Below, in pieces: positions 53,701 through 61,456 of a stretch of DNA of 64,000 nt. The first letter of the stretch is position 1, and each line of letters begins with the position of its first letter. The DNA lies in contig NZ_OZ038524.1 of assembly GCF_964036635.1 (NCBI RefSeq), forward strand, positions 787,501-851,500, written 5' to 3'. A program made the position numbers and the translations under genes. The notes beneath the pieces were generated by a model. It had not been told where the DNA came from. It saw nothing but the letters and a program-made list of their open reading frames with translations, and searched no databases. This stretch comes from Tenacibaculum dicentrarchi. GTDB lineage: Bacteria > Bacteroidota > Bacteroidia > Flavobacteriales > Flavobacteriaceae.

Positions 53701-53790
53701 TCTCACAGTAATATTTTAAACAAGCAAAGCCCAATTAGAAGACTTACGTCCTCCAACTGGGCTTTGATGCTAAATTAAATTACTGTGAGA
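53701..53790 (-). ncRNA. Structured RNA hairpin between the LRR gene and the cassette
   Basis: An outer 12-base perfect stem (TCTCACAGTAAT, 53701-53712 with 53779-53790) encloses an inner 16-pair stem (53726-53741 with 53750-53765) around an eight-base loop ACGTAAGT on the minus strand. Three of the inner pairs are G-U wobbles when read from the minus strand and would be A-C mismatches on the plus strand, so the fold is favoured in the transcript of the phage genes. It may be a leader element of the cassette, a terminator for the tail operon, or a processed small RNA. No strong T run follows. Confidence 0.6.
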
Positions 53791-53895
53791 AGTATTTATT
53801 TTGTTGGGGGACTTTTTATATCCCCATTTTGTTTCTTTTTATAGTTTATTTCAGCTTAATTCTTCCTTCATTTTTATTTTCTTTTGATGATTTTA

Positions 53896-54486
53896 TTATT
53901 GTTTTAGGACGTAAGTAGCGCTTGCTTCTTTTTGCCAACCGCTGGGTATATTATTTAATTGCGTTTGGTTTACGTAAATTGTTGTAAGATTATTCATTTT
54001 ATGATAGCATGACAGAAAAGTTAAAAGGGTATTTTTACTTACGTCTAATTCTGCTAAATCCCCGCAGTCGTTACAGTTTAGGTAAGTTAAGCTCAAGTTT
54101 TTACTTACGTCTAATTCTGCTAGTTCGGTGCTAACACATTCTAAATGAGTTAAAAGGGTGTTTTTACTTACTTCTAATATCTTTAATCTAGTACCATTAC
54201 ATTTGAGGTGAGTTAAACAGGAGTTTTTACTTGCATCCAATTCTGTTAGTTCGGCGCTACATTCTAAATAAGTTAAGCCCCTACTAGATTTAATTATAAT
54301 AGTTTCACTTCCCGTATTTCCGCTAAAATCAATTGTTGGCGTATCTCCTCGGTAAGTATTACCCAAGGCATACCATTTAATTATACTCGAACTTTCTGCT
54401 CGAGAAACCTTCCACTCACTATCCGTACTCGTAGTAACCATAGTAATTTCCTGCATTCCATATCTTCTTGAACTTGCCATTCCCAT
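53896..54486 (-). CDS. Leucine-rich-repeat protein at the end of the tail operon
   Basis: A 196-residue protein starting three bases after the fibre stop (MGMASSRRYGMQEI). About five LRR units of 21-22 residues follow, with the pattern LTxLxCxxxxLxELDVSKNxx (for example LAELDVSKNTLLTFLSC). The C-terminus IPSGWQKEASATYVLK is typical of Bacteroidota surface LRR proteins. At the tail tip such a domain would be a receptor-binding or adhesion module. The repeats are also close at the DNA level. After the gene come about 105 bases with a weak hairpin (TGGGGA/TCCCC, about 53804-53826) before the structured RNA. Confidence 0.8.
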   Translation of the reverse strand: MGMASSRRYGMQEITMVTTSTDSEWKVSRAESSSIIKWYALGNTYRGDTPTIDFSGNTGSETIIIKSSRGLTYLECSAELTELDASKNSCLTHLKCNGTRLKILEVSKNTLLTHLECVSTELAELDVSKNLSLTYLNCNDCGDLAELDVSKNTLLTFLSCYHKMNNLTTIYVNQTQLNNIPSGWQKEASATYVLKQ

Positions 54487-54488
54487 AA

Positions 54489-56033
54489 TTACGCACGTAT
54501 TAATTGACCGCAAACGAAATACTCATTTGCTCCTGTTTTGGTTATTTCTATCATTGAATTTTGCCCATCAAACTCCAACGTATCATTTATATTTTTTAAT
54601 TCATTTGCACTTCCTGATGTAGCTACTTTACAAGTTCCTGTTCCTTTGTAGAAGTACTGAGCTTTGTCACCAATTCGTGGAAATGATGCGGTGTTTAAAA
54701 TAATCTGAGTATTTGCGTTATTTAATGGTACTATATTGCCAATGTCCGAAGTTCTTGCCGTGTACGTTGTTACTGATGATAGTGGTTTTACGGTTTGTTT
54801 TGGTTGTACGTTTTCAAGTAAAGCAATCTTTTTGAAGCCTAAAGAGACACCTTCTTTTGAATACGATTGAATATACAAACCTTCTCCGTGTGATTTTTTC
54901 CAAAAAGTAAATGCCCTTTCTTTTGAACTACCAAACCCAAAATGAACGGACGATCCCCACTGATAAGGAAACCCACTACTTCCGCCAGTGTTTGAAATCA
55001 TTTGTATCCCTGTCTTTCCATACGTAAACGAGGCTGTTGCATTATTTTTATTAAAAGTAGTTAGTCTACTTATGAAGTCAGAAGCATTTTTACCTTCTAA
55101 AGTCTTTGCGTTTATTTCTAAAACATCTACATCAGTTTTTTTTAAGCTCTCTTTTGTGAATATCTTTTCAAAACCGTTTGAAGTACCATTTGGAGCATAC
55201 GACTGATAATACAATTCATTATTAAAGTGGTTTTTCCAAAAAGTAAACGCACGCCTTTCGGATGTAGTAATGTCTGATGTATTTCCGAAGAAAAAATGAA
55301 CAGATGCTCCGTATTCCTCAGGAAAACCAGTTGAACCTTTTGTGTTTGAAATTAATGAAATTCCAACACCTTTTCCTCTAGGAAATATCCCGTCTCCTGT
55401 TTCTCTATTTATCAATCTCTGACTACTAATAAACGCACCATTTACCTCGTCTTTTAATTGATATTTATCATCGTGATTATGATTAAGCAGACCAATATTC
55501 TTTTGGGCAATTTTTTGTTGTTCTTCGGATAAATTTTGAAAAACAACATAGCTCACTTTATTTGCTATTGAAGTAATTAAAGCATTATCGGCAGTATTCA
55601 TTTCAGCTAATAATTCCTGAATAGAATTAATTTCAGCATCTGGATTATTCAATAACATTTGAACAACTTCATTCATTGCTAGTAAAAGAGCGTTGTCAGA
55701 TTCCTGTTTATCGTAAACATCTTGTTTAGCTACGTAATAACTTGGTGGTTTATCGCCAAGTTTATATGCGTTTACGGAAGTTCCTGTTTTATCCAATTTA
55801 CCGTTCCAATTTTCACGGTCATTTTCCGAAGGATGCAATATTTCATCTTGTAAATGCGTATTAAACGCTTGTTTATCCGCCTTGGCGATTAACAAATTAT
55901 TTAAACCCTCAATATCTTGGATACTAATATTTTCATCAATCCAACGAATCCATTTAAAGAAGTTATAAAATTGTTGTTGGGAAGGCTTGTCGTGTGTTTC
56001 AAACCATTTTTTTACGTTCTCTTGATGTTTCAT
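54489..56033 (-). CDS. Tail fibre protein with an internal duplication
   Basis: A 514-residue protein. The N-terminal part (to about residue 200) is helical and contains the fibre motif KADKQAFNTHLQDEILHPSEND and LNHNHDDKYQL. Two copies of a beta-rich module follow at about 223-293 and 342-404, sharing GISLISNTxGSxGFP, the ASVHFxFG strand and RAFTFWK. The C-terminal 100 residues look like a small carbohydrate- or surface-binding end. Its start overlaps the collar-protein stop by one base. Confidence 0.82.
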   Translation of the reverse strand: MKHQENVKKWFETHDKPSQQQFYNFFKWIRWIDENISIQDIEGLNNLLIAKADKQAFNTHLQDEILHPSENDRENWNGKLDKTGTSVNAYKLGDKPPSYYVAKQDVYDKQESDNALLLAMNEVVQMLLNNPDAEINSIQELLAEMNTADNALITSIANKVSYVVFQNLSEEQQKIAQKNIGLLNHNHDDKYQLKDEVNGAFISSQRLINRETGDGIFPRGKGVGISLISNTKGSTGFPEEYGASVHFFFGNTSDITTSERRAFTFWKNHFNNELYYQSYAPNGTSNGFEKIFTKESLKKTDVDVLEINAKTLEGKNASDFISRLTTFNKNNATASFTYGKTGIQMISNTGGSSGFPYQWGSSVHFGFGSSKERAFTFWKKSHGEGLYIQSYSKEGVSLGFKKIALLENVQPKQTVKPLSSVTTYTARTSDIGNIVPLNNANTQIILNTASFPRIGDKAQYFYKGTGTCKVATSGSANELKNINDTLEFDGQNSMIEITKTGANEYFVCGQLIRA

Positions 56034-56935
56034 TATCCTATAAATTGAATTGGTAATGCCACAATGTATGGCGGTAAATTATTGTGTGGTTTATCATTTC
56101 CTTCATTATCTGTTGTAAAATAATGAGTATGATTTTCTGAATCTTTTATTAAACCATTACCGCTAACAAATTCACGTTTCCAATCTTGTCCTGAAAAATT
56201 CGATTGCCCATTAGAGTTACCTAAAATTGAGCCCGTTTTACCTCCTCCAGAACCGTCCATTACATCATGATTATGACTACCAGCAGAACGTGTTCGCCCT
56301 TCATGTTGATGACTTGGCAGTTCAGAAGTTGTTAGTTGATGTGTTTTTTCACCGCCTTTTTTACCAATGCTATTAAATTCTTTTTGATTAGCATCGTACC
56401 CAACAAGCATACGCCCTAAAATATTATCCGTTCCGTTTTGTCCGTTTGCGATAAACCAACCTCTTTGTAATTCTGCTTGAGTTACACTTGTACCAACGTA
56501 TTTTATTTCTTTGAAAATTGGTTTAATTTCTGCTAATTCTTTTTCTAGTTTTTTTACTTGATTTGATAAAACTATTAAGTTATCAATATGTTTAAAACTA
56601 CTCCAAGGAATCGAATTTCCTGAAACTCCAAAAGTTGCATAACGAGTAAAATAAACAGGTTTTTCGCTTTTATCTTCAAAAATTGCTTTTGCTTCTTCTT
56701 GAATAATGACAACGCTATTTTGCTTTATACCGCCACGGAATTCTAACAACTCGCCATCTAAATAAATAAAACCGTTTGTTATTTGGTTTCCGCTAATTTT
56801 GCATCCGCTGATAATTGTTTTATCGCCCGCCAAAAAACCAAAAGCATTAAAAATCTGCCATGCTTTTTGCATTTCTGTAAGCGTATTTGTTTCCAAAGGA
56901 AAACCGCCATTTTGTTGAAAATCAATAATATTCAT
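56033..56935 (-). CDS. Phage tail-collar domain fibre protein
   Basis: A 300-residue protein with a helical N-terminal attachment part and a C-terminal tail-collar/receptor-tip domain. The latter shows GWFIANGQNGTDNILGRMLV near residue 175, LTTSELPSHQHEGRTRSAGS near 220, and the end NLPPYIVALPIQFIG. The His-x-His pairs in SHQH and GSHNHDV typically hold metal ions on the fibre axis. Its ATG overlaps the stop of the gene before it by four bases. Confidence 0.88.
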   Translation of the reverse strand: MNIIDFQQNGGFPLETNTLTEMQKAWQIFNAFGFLAGDKTIISGCKISGNQITNGFIYLDGELLEFRGGIKQNSVVIIQEEAKAIFEDKSEKPVYFTRYATFGVSGNSIPWSSFKHIDNLIVLSNQVKKLEKELAEIKPIFKEIKYVGTSVTQAELQRGWFIANGQNGTDNILGRMLVGYDANQKEFNSIGKKGGEKTHQLTTSELPSHQHEGRTRSAGSHNHDVMDGSGGGKTGSILGNSNGQSNFSGQDWKREFVSGNGLIKDSENHTHYFTTDNEGNDKPHNNLPPYIVALPIQFIG

Positions 56936-57396
56936 ATCGCAATAATTTTATATTTTTTTGTTCCTTTTTTGAATATTTCAATCCACTTTTCAAGGGCTAT
57001 TTTTCTTGATTTTACAATATTATTTGGGACGTAAGCAATAAAATCAATTCCTGTATCGGCATAATCAGTTTTATCATTTATAAAAAGTTTACCAAGAAAT
57101 ACTGGTTTTTGTTCTGCTCTTGTATAAATATAATGTCGCTCAAATTGATTGCCATCACCAATTCTGATACGTCTTAAATCGGCATCAAAAACATCATTTA
57201 AAGCCTTTCGCAAATAACATCTTTGCCCATTATGATTTAAAATAAATTCATCAGCCACCCGCATTTTTAAAAATTCGGCGTGTAAATTAGCTACTGGAGA
57301 TACGAGCGTTTTTATAAAACCAATCATTTTTGGTTTGCGTAAATCGGTGGGTAATAAAAGTATTGCCCATTTATAAAAATCAATATTATACCACAT
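56932..57396 (-). CDS. Baseplate-to-fibre protein (gpI/Mu gp48 position)
   Basis: A 154-residue protein at the position of the baseplate wedge protein gpI of P2 or gp48 of Mu. It begins MWYNIDFYKWAILLLPTDLR; ATG at 57396 is chosen over 57435 because it lies just inside the J-like gene end. I see no strong motif; it has a mixed fold with charged patches (DVFDADLRRIRIGDG). The assignment rests on position between the J-like and collar genes. Confidence 0.6.
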   Translation of the reverse strand: MWYNIDFYKWAILLLPTDLRKPKMIGFIKTLVSPVANLHAEFLKMRVADEFILNHNGQRCYLRKALNDVFDADLRRIRIGDGNQFERHYIYTRAEQKPVFLGKLFINDKTDYADTGIDFIAYVPNNIVKSRKIALEKWIEIFKKGTKKYKIIAI

Positions 57397-58219
57397 AACG
57401 AATATTTTCAAAAGTTTCAATTTCGAAATAACCACTTGCGGGTATTTTGCTAACTTCTATTAATTCAGGTGTTCCGTGTGTATCTTTTGAAGCGTCTAAA
57501 GAGCTACTTTTTACCTCCACAATATGTGCGATTTTAACACCTTTAATTGCTTGTAATTTATCAACTAAACTTTGCAATATTAACTCGCCATCAAAAGGCA
57601 ATTCTTTCATAAACTGCTGTAAAGCTTCTTCAACTGGTTTATTTCCGTGTAAAATTGACATACCAGTTTCGTCTAAAACTAAGGCATCTCTATAAATTTT
57701 TAAGGTTAAAAATAGTTTATCCGCTAAATGATTGATAACCGTAATATCATCTCCAGCAAATTTAATTTCTTCAAAATATTGCTTTAAAGATTCTTCTTGT
57801 TGTGGCGTAATTCTTGAAAGTTTTCCGTTTGTTTCGGTGGCAACTTTGATAACAATTGTTCCTGCTACTTCGCCGTCATTTGCGGTGGCATATTTTATAA
57901 TTTTTGAAGCGTCTATTTCTTCGGATGTTGCTGTTTCATTTTGAAATTTATCGGTATCTGTAATTAAATCAAAACCATTTTGAAAAGCCAATGCCATAAT
58001 TCTGTACCACGGCAATGTTCCCGCTTTTTCGTGTGCCAATCTATAATCGATGTACTTTCGGTGGGCATCAAAATAAATGCGTAAATCTTGAAAACAAAAA
58101 GCCACGATAAACAAAAACAAATTCCAAATAGATACTTTGCTCGTACTATTCAAGTCTTTTAAGGAACTTTCATTTTCCTTAACAGCTATCATTTTATTTT
58201 TAATTTCTTGTACTTTCAT
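57386..58219 (-). CDS. Probable baseplate wedge protein (J/gp47-like)
   Basis: A 277-residue protein in the place of the baseplate J protein. The middle holds a beta-rich stretch with GEVAGTIVIKVATETNGKLS and a helical segment ITPQQEESLKQYFEEIKFAG (residues about 139-158), followed by ADKLFLTLKIYRD and the C-terminal VDKLQAIKGVKIAHIVEVKS, as in J-type wedge proteins. Similarity to P2 gpJ is weak by eye, so the call relies partly on order. Its end overlaps the next gene by eleven bases. Confidence 0.6.
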   Translation of the reverse strand: MKVQEIKNKMIAVKENESSLKDLNSTSKVSIWNLFLFIVAFCFQDLRIYFDAHRKYIDYRLAHEKAGTLPWYRIMALAFQNGFDLITDTDKFQNETATSEEIDASKIIKYATANDGEVAGTIVIKVATETNGKLSRITPQQEESLKQYFEEIKFAGDDITVINHLADKLFLTLKIYRDALVLDETGMSILHGNKPVEEALQQFMKELPFDGELILQSLVDKLQAIKGVKIAHIVEVKSSSLDASKDTHGTPELIEVSKIPASGYFEIETFENIRYVV

Positions 58220-58256
58220 GGTTTTTTTAGGTCTTTTTTTGAATTATTTCTGAGCT

Positions 58257-58556
58257 TTAGCTTACTTTAAAATCAATTCCAATTGCCCAACATCCAATTC
58301 CTTCACAACCTATAATTGCGTCAATATTAGTTTGTGTTAATGCGGTAGCGGGGAGTATTTTTTTTGCTTGATAATAGTTTAAATGATCTTTATTATAAAT
58401 AACATTTTCAGGAATAATAATTTTATCTCCAGTTTCAATAACCTCACTTGGTGCTTTATGATTCGCTTTTGCAATTAAAGAGGCATTAACCGCCAATCCT
58501 GTTGTTAAGATTGCGATATCCAAAAAGGATTGTTTATTGAGTGCTATTATTCGCAT
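58257..58556 (-). CDS. Small phage protein with LysM-like segment
   Basis: A 99-residue protein. The segment SEVIETGDKIIIPENV resembles the end of LysM-type modules and P2 gpX tail proteins, which hold the tail to its hub. Its N-terminal half includes a hydrophobic stretch (FLDIAILTTGLAVNASLIA). The C-terminus has two cysteines in GCEGIGCWAIGID. Its start overlaps the upstream gene by 23 bases. The exact role is unknown. Confidence 0.5.
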   Translation of the reverse strand: MRIIALNKQSFLDIAILTTGLAVNASLIAKANHKAPSEVIETGDKIIIPENVIYNKDHLNYYQAKKILPATALTQTNIDAIIGCEGIGCWAIGIDFKVS

Positions 58557-58971
58557 CTTTAAGTTGCTTTTTTAACAATTTGTTTTCGGTGTCTTTTTCT
58601 CGTAGCTCTCTTTTTAAAGAAAGTATAAATTTGTTTTTTAGCTTTATCTCATCTTCTAACAAGTTATTTTTTCGTTTATAAGAAGACTCTAGCTGGCTCA
58701 TTTCTTCGGTCATCATTTGAAACTTTCGTTCCCATAGCTGAGAAGTTTCTTGATATTTTTTTTCGTACCGAATCGGTAAATCATCCAATGCTGATTTATA
58801 CATATCAATAACTTTAGAGCCGTTATCAATTTCTTTGCTTTCAACATCTGCCTCAACACCTTTTGTAATAGCATTATTTTTTCTTCGCTCCAAAATTGCC
58901 ATTCCAACTCCTCCTGCTCCTAAAGTGTAACCCAATATTTCGCCTATATTTTCTTGTATAAAACTTACCAT
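58534..58971 (-). CDS. Coiled-coil phage protein with hydrophobic N-terminus
   Basis: A 145-residue protein. Residues about 9-26 (IGEILGYTLGAGGVGMAI) are a glycine-rich hydrophobic helix; the remaining 100 residues are a strongly charged coiled coil with heptads (QLESSYKRKNNLLEDEIKLK). Such a layout fits a small membrane-touching or holin-like protein, or a short rod of the tail. The stop-start overlaps with both neighbours show it belongs to the late operon. I do not recognise a family. Confidence 0.5.
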   Translation of the reverse strand: MVSFIQENIGEILGYTLGAGGVGMAILERRKNNAITKGVEADVESKEIDNGSKVIDMYKSALDDLPIRYEKKYQETSQLWERKFQMMTEEMSQLESSYKRKNNLLEDEIKLKNKFILSLKRELREKDTENKLLKKQLKDANNSTQ

Positions 58972-59252
58972 TAAATTTTAATTTTCAGGTTTTCAAAACC
59001 TCCAGTTAAATCAATCGTTGGATTTTTATAACCAACATATTCTAGTTGCATCTTTAAATTTCGTTTAAATTCAATTTCAGAAACATTGGTTTTTATATAA
59101 TTAATCGCACCAAAACCAACTAAAGGAAATTCTTTAAACTCGCCTTTATTAGAAAGTAAAACAATTTCAACGTTTTGTTGATCCGATTTTCCAATCACAA
59201 AATCACCATTTTCAATCGCTAAGTCACCATTTTCATCAAGTAATAAATCCAT
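58971..59252 (-). CDS. Baseplate gp25/gpW-like protein
   Basis: A 93-residue protein with the short beta-alpha-beta layout of gp25 (T4) and gpW (P2) wedge proteins. It begins with repeated acidic strands (LLLDENGDLAIENGDFVIGK), then QNVEIVLLSNKGEFKEFPLV and GAINYI, close to the pattern seen in gp25-like proteins of Mu-type phages. It shares one base with the next gene. Confidence 0.7.
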   Translation of the reverse strand: MDLLLDENGDLAIENGDFVIGKSDQQNVEIVLLSNKGEFKEFPLVGFGAINYIKTNVSEIEFKRNLKMQLEYVGYKNPTIDLTGGFENLKIKI

Positions 59253-59257
59253 AATTA

Positions 59258-59470
59258 TTATTTAATTATACCTGTTCCTGTTACTGGTCCGCCTGTGGCA
59301 CTAGCTCCAGTAACGGTGGTAGTTCTACCAATAACAAAATCGTTAATTGCTTTTGCTTCTTTAAGCGCCATTTCTTTGCGTGCTACTTCGGGTTTTATCG
59401 TTGGATTATTCGAATATTCTTCACGGATTTCAAATAATTTATCGGCTAATTGCTTTTGAGTGCTAGGCAT
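59258..59470 (-). CDS. Small spike-associated phage protein
   Basis: A 70-residue protein. The first 48 residues are a charged helix, and the C-terminal 22 are rich in Gly and Thr (TTTVTGASATGGPVTGTGII). It shares a base with the spike gene before it. It may cap or brace the spike, but there is no recognised family. Confidence 0.5.
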   Translation of the reverse strand: MPSTQKQLADKLFEIREEYSNNPTIKPEVARKEMALKEAKAINDFVIGRTTTVTGASATGGPVTGTGIIK

Positions 59471-59934
59471 TATTTAAGTACTTTATTAAAACGTTCTTTT
59501 ATGGCATTCATCGCAGGAACATTAATTGTATTTCCTTGGATTACTAAAATTTTATTTAGCTCATCAATTAAATCATTGACAATTGTTTTAAAGGATTCTC
59601 CTTTATTACCAACGGATAAACCTTGTTTATTACAATCAACTTCAAATTCATCAATTTGAATAGTAACACGGTCAATTTCGGTGTATTTTATAATGGCTGT
59701 TTCTTGCGGGTTGTTTTCAATTTCAACAACTAAAACCTCCGAGTTTATTTTTGGATATACAATAAAAGAACTTTCAAAATCGCCAACAACGGCATTTAAA
59801 CGCACGTCTAATAATTCAGATAAATGTTCTCTTTCAACGGTGCAAGTAGTTTCTGTAATTTCAGTTACTTTACCGATACTTGTTTTTAAAGCTTTTTTAG
59901 AAACCGAATTAATAGCCCGAACAAACTCTTCCAT
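59470..59934 (-). CDS. Baseplate spike protein (gpV/Mu gp45-like)
   Basis: A 154-residue protein with an N-terminal helix followed by an OB-like beta region: SIGKVTEITETTCTVER, VRLNAVVGDFESSFIVYPKI, SEVLVVEIENN. This is the pattern of the membrane-piercing spike of short gpV/gp45 type. ATG at 59934 is chosen; TTG at 59955 is an alternative. Its beginning overlaps the end of the lipoprotein gene by about 49 bases in another frame. Confidence 0.7.
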   Translation of the reverse strand: MEEFVRAINSVSKKALKTSIGKVTEITETTCTVEREHLSELLDVRLNAVVGDFESSFIVYPKINSEVLVVEIENNPQETAIIKYTEIDRVTIQIDEFEVDCNKQGLSVGNKGESFKTIVNDLIDELNKILVIQGNTINVPAMNAIKERFNKVLK

Positions 59935-60452
59935 GATATTTTTGTTAAAACCCAAACGCTTATAATTACTATTGAAATTTTACCCGCAGAAATCCAAAGC
60001 TTTTGCCACCAGCTCAATTGCTTTTCAATAATTTTAGCGGGTAGTGTTATTGTTTTAATTTTACTTATTTGCTCTTGAATATGTTGTTCTTTCCATTTTA
60101 CAAATAGCTTTTGGGCTTTAGCTTTGCAACTCACACTTAAAATATTATTTTCTAAATGTACCCTTGGAGGCTTTAAAATTTCTCCTGATATTTCCTTTGG
60201 AATTGCTGAATTATAATAAAAATTGCTTTTTTTATTTTCTTCTTGAGAAACAAGTATCGGATTATTATTAATACATTTAATGTAAGAGAAATAAAAAGAG
60301 CTATCTTTTTTGGTTGAAAAAATAGTATCTCTCAATATTTCTTTTATATTTTTTTTAGACTCAATACTTGTGTTTTCAATAGGTGGATTAATCGTTTTAC
60401 AACTTATTAAACTAACTATTAAAAACACACTTAAACAATATTTAAACATCAT
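59886..60452 (-). CDS. Lipoprotein with C-terminal membrane helix, candidate u-spanin
   Basis: A 188-residue protein. The N-terminus MMFKYCLSVFLIVSLISC has a lipobox with Cys18. The middle is a charged and mostly hydrophilic region, and residues about 151-171 (KLWISAGKISIVIISVWVL) form a membrane helix, followed by a second amphipathic stretch. An outer-membrane lipid anchor plus an inner-membrane helix in one chain is the layout of unimolecular spanins (phage T1 gp11 type), which join the two membranes at lysis. No other lysis gene is seen in the window. Its location among baseplate genes is unusual. Confidence 0.55.
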   Translation of the reverse strand: MMFKYCLSVFLIVSLISCKTINPPIENTSIESKKNIKEILRDTIFSTKKDSSFYFSYIKCINNNPILVSQEENKKSNFYYNSAIPKEISGEILKPPRVHLENNILSVSCKAKAQKLFVKWKEQHIQEQISKIKTITLPAKIIEKQLSWWQKLWISAGKISIVIISVWVLTKISWKSLFGLLIRFLKKL

Positions 60453-60453
60453 T

Positions 60454-61455
60454 TTATTTGATTTTAAAGGATACCTTATTTGTTCGTTTGTATCCGTCAG
60501 ATTTATTAATATTTACAATAACACTCTCCACAAAAAGAGTCATATCTCGATGTTTGTCTGGATAGTTTGGGTCTGTTAATTTCATGCTATCTCCAGCATT
60601 TGTAAAAGGAATTGCCCAACTATCTAATGCACCACCGTAACCTGTATAAACATGAGTGTCGTGTATTTTATGCACCCATTCTTTTACTTCATTTTCTGAT
60701 AAATTTAAAGGCAAATGCAATGTTCTATGATCGCCACTTGTATCGCCATATTCATAGGTTATCTTTTTAGAAGTTCCTGTTTGATGACTAATCCCTTTAT
60801 AAAATCGTTTCCGTTGCTCTTTCGTTTCATATTTTAAACTGTTAGAATTGCGGATATTTTTACCAAAAACAAAATCATGCGATACTGCGGGTTTAAAATC
60901 AACGGTAAGCCCTGCTGTTAAAACTTTATTCTTAAAATAGCATCGAATCCCATACTGTTGCTTGAGTTCTTCAATAACTTTATAAGGCGTTGCATTTTCA
61001 ATCATAAATTTACCAAGAGGCATATTTAAAGCTTCAATTTCATAGGCTGGAGCGATAAACTTTAACAAATCTTCTAAGGTTACTGAAGCGAAAGTTTTAT
61101 TTATTTTTTCTTTCTTTTTCAGTTGATACATTTCATCTTCACAGATTAAAAGCAACGGAATTTCTGCACCAATTTCATCAATATAACCTTCAAATTCTAC
61201 TTTTAACTCGTCGTTATATCCAGCTTCTATTTTAATAGTATCGCCTGATTTTATGATTTCGAGCAAGTTCTTTTGTGCCAATGATACATTTTCGCCATTT
61301 TCCTGTGCATTTTTAAACGCTCTAGGAAGTGTAATTTTAGCGGTATCTGAAAACTTTTCAATGGTATTTTCTATATAAATAGATTCTACAACGCCAAATT
61401 GTATTGCTTCATTAATAGTGATTTTTACGGCAATATTATAATACTGATAATTCAT
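60454..61455 (-). CDS. Tail hub protein (gpD/Mu gp44-like)
   Basis: A 333-residue late-control D/gp44-type hub that closes the end of the tail tube and carries the spike. Typical are the early beta region with VVESIYIENTIEKFSDTAKI, the segment LLEIIKSGDTIKIEAGYND near residue 68, VTLEDLLKFIAP near 125, and the C-terminal LFVESVIVNINKSDGYKRTN. It begins one base after the DUF6046 gene. Confidence 0.75.
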   Translation of the reverse strand: MNYQYYNIAVKITINEAIQFGVVESIYIENTIEKFSDTAKITLPRAFKNAQENGENVSLAQKNLLEIIKSGDTIKIEAGYNDELKVEFEGYIDEIGAEIPLLLICEDEMYQLKKKEKINKTFASVTLEDLLKFIAPAYEIEALNMPLGKFMIENATPYKVIEELKQQYGIRCYFKNKVLTAGLTVDFKPAVSHDFVFGKNIRNSNSLKYETKEQRKRFYKGISHQTGTSKKITYEYGDTSGDHRTLHLPLNLSENEVKEWVHKIHDTHVYTGYGGALDSWAIPFTNAGDSMKLTDPNYPDKHRDMTLFVESVIVNINKSDGYKRTNKVSFKIK

Positions 61456-61456
61456 T

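Noticed and set aside
53742..53916. Ten-base inverted repeat ACTTACGTCC/GGACGTAAGT as an invertible fibre switch like the Mu G segment
   Set aside because: The arms are short, no alternative fibre end is coded on the opposite strand, and no invertase gene is seen. The match is better explained by the LRR repeat motif and hairpin loop.
53896..54486. Diversity-generating retroelement acting on the LRR gene
   Set aside because: There is no reverse transcriptase or template repeat with adenine-specific differences in the window.
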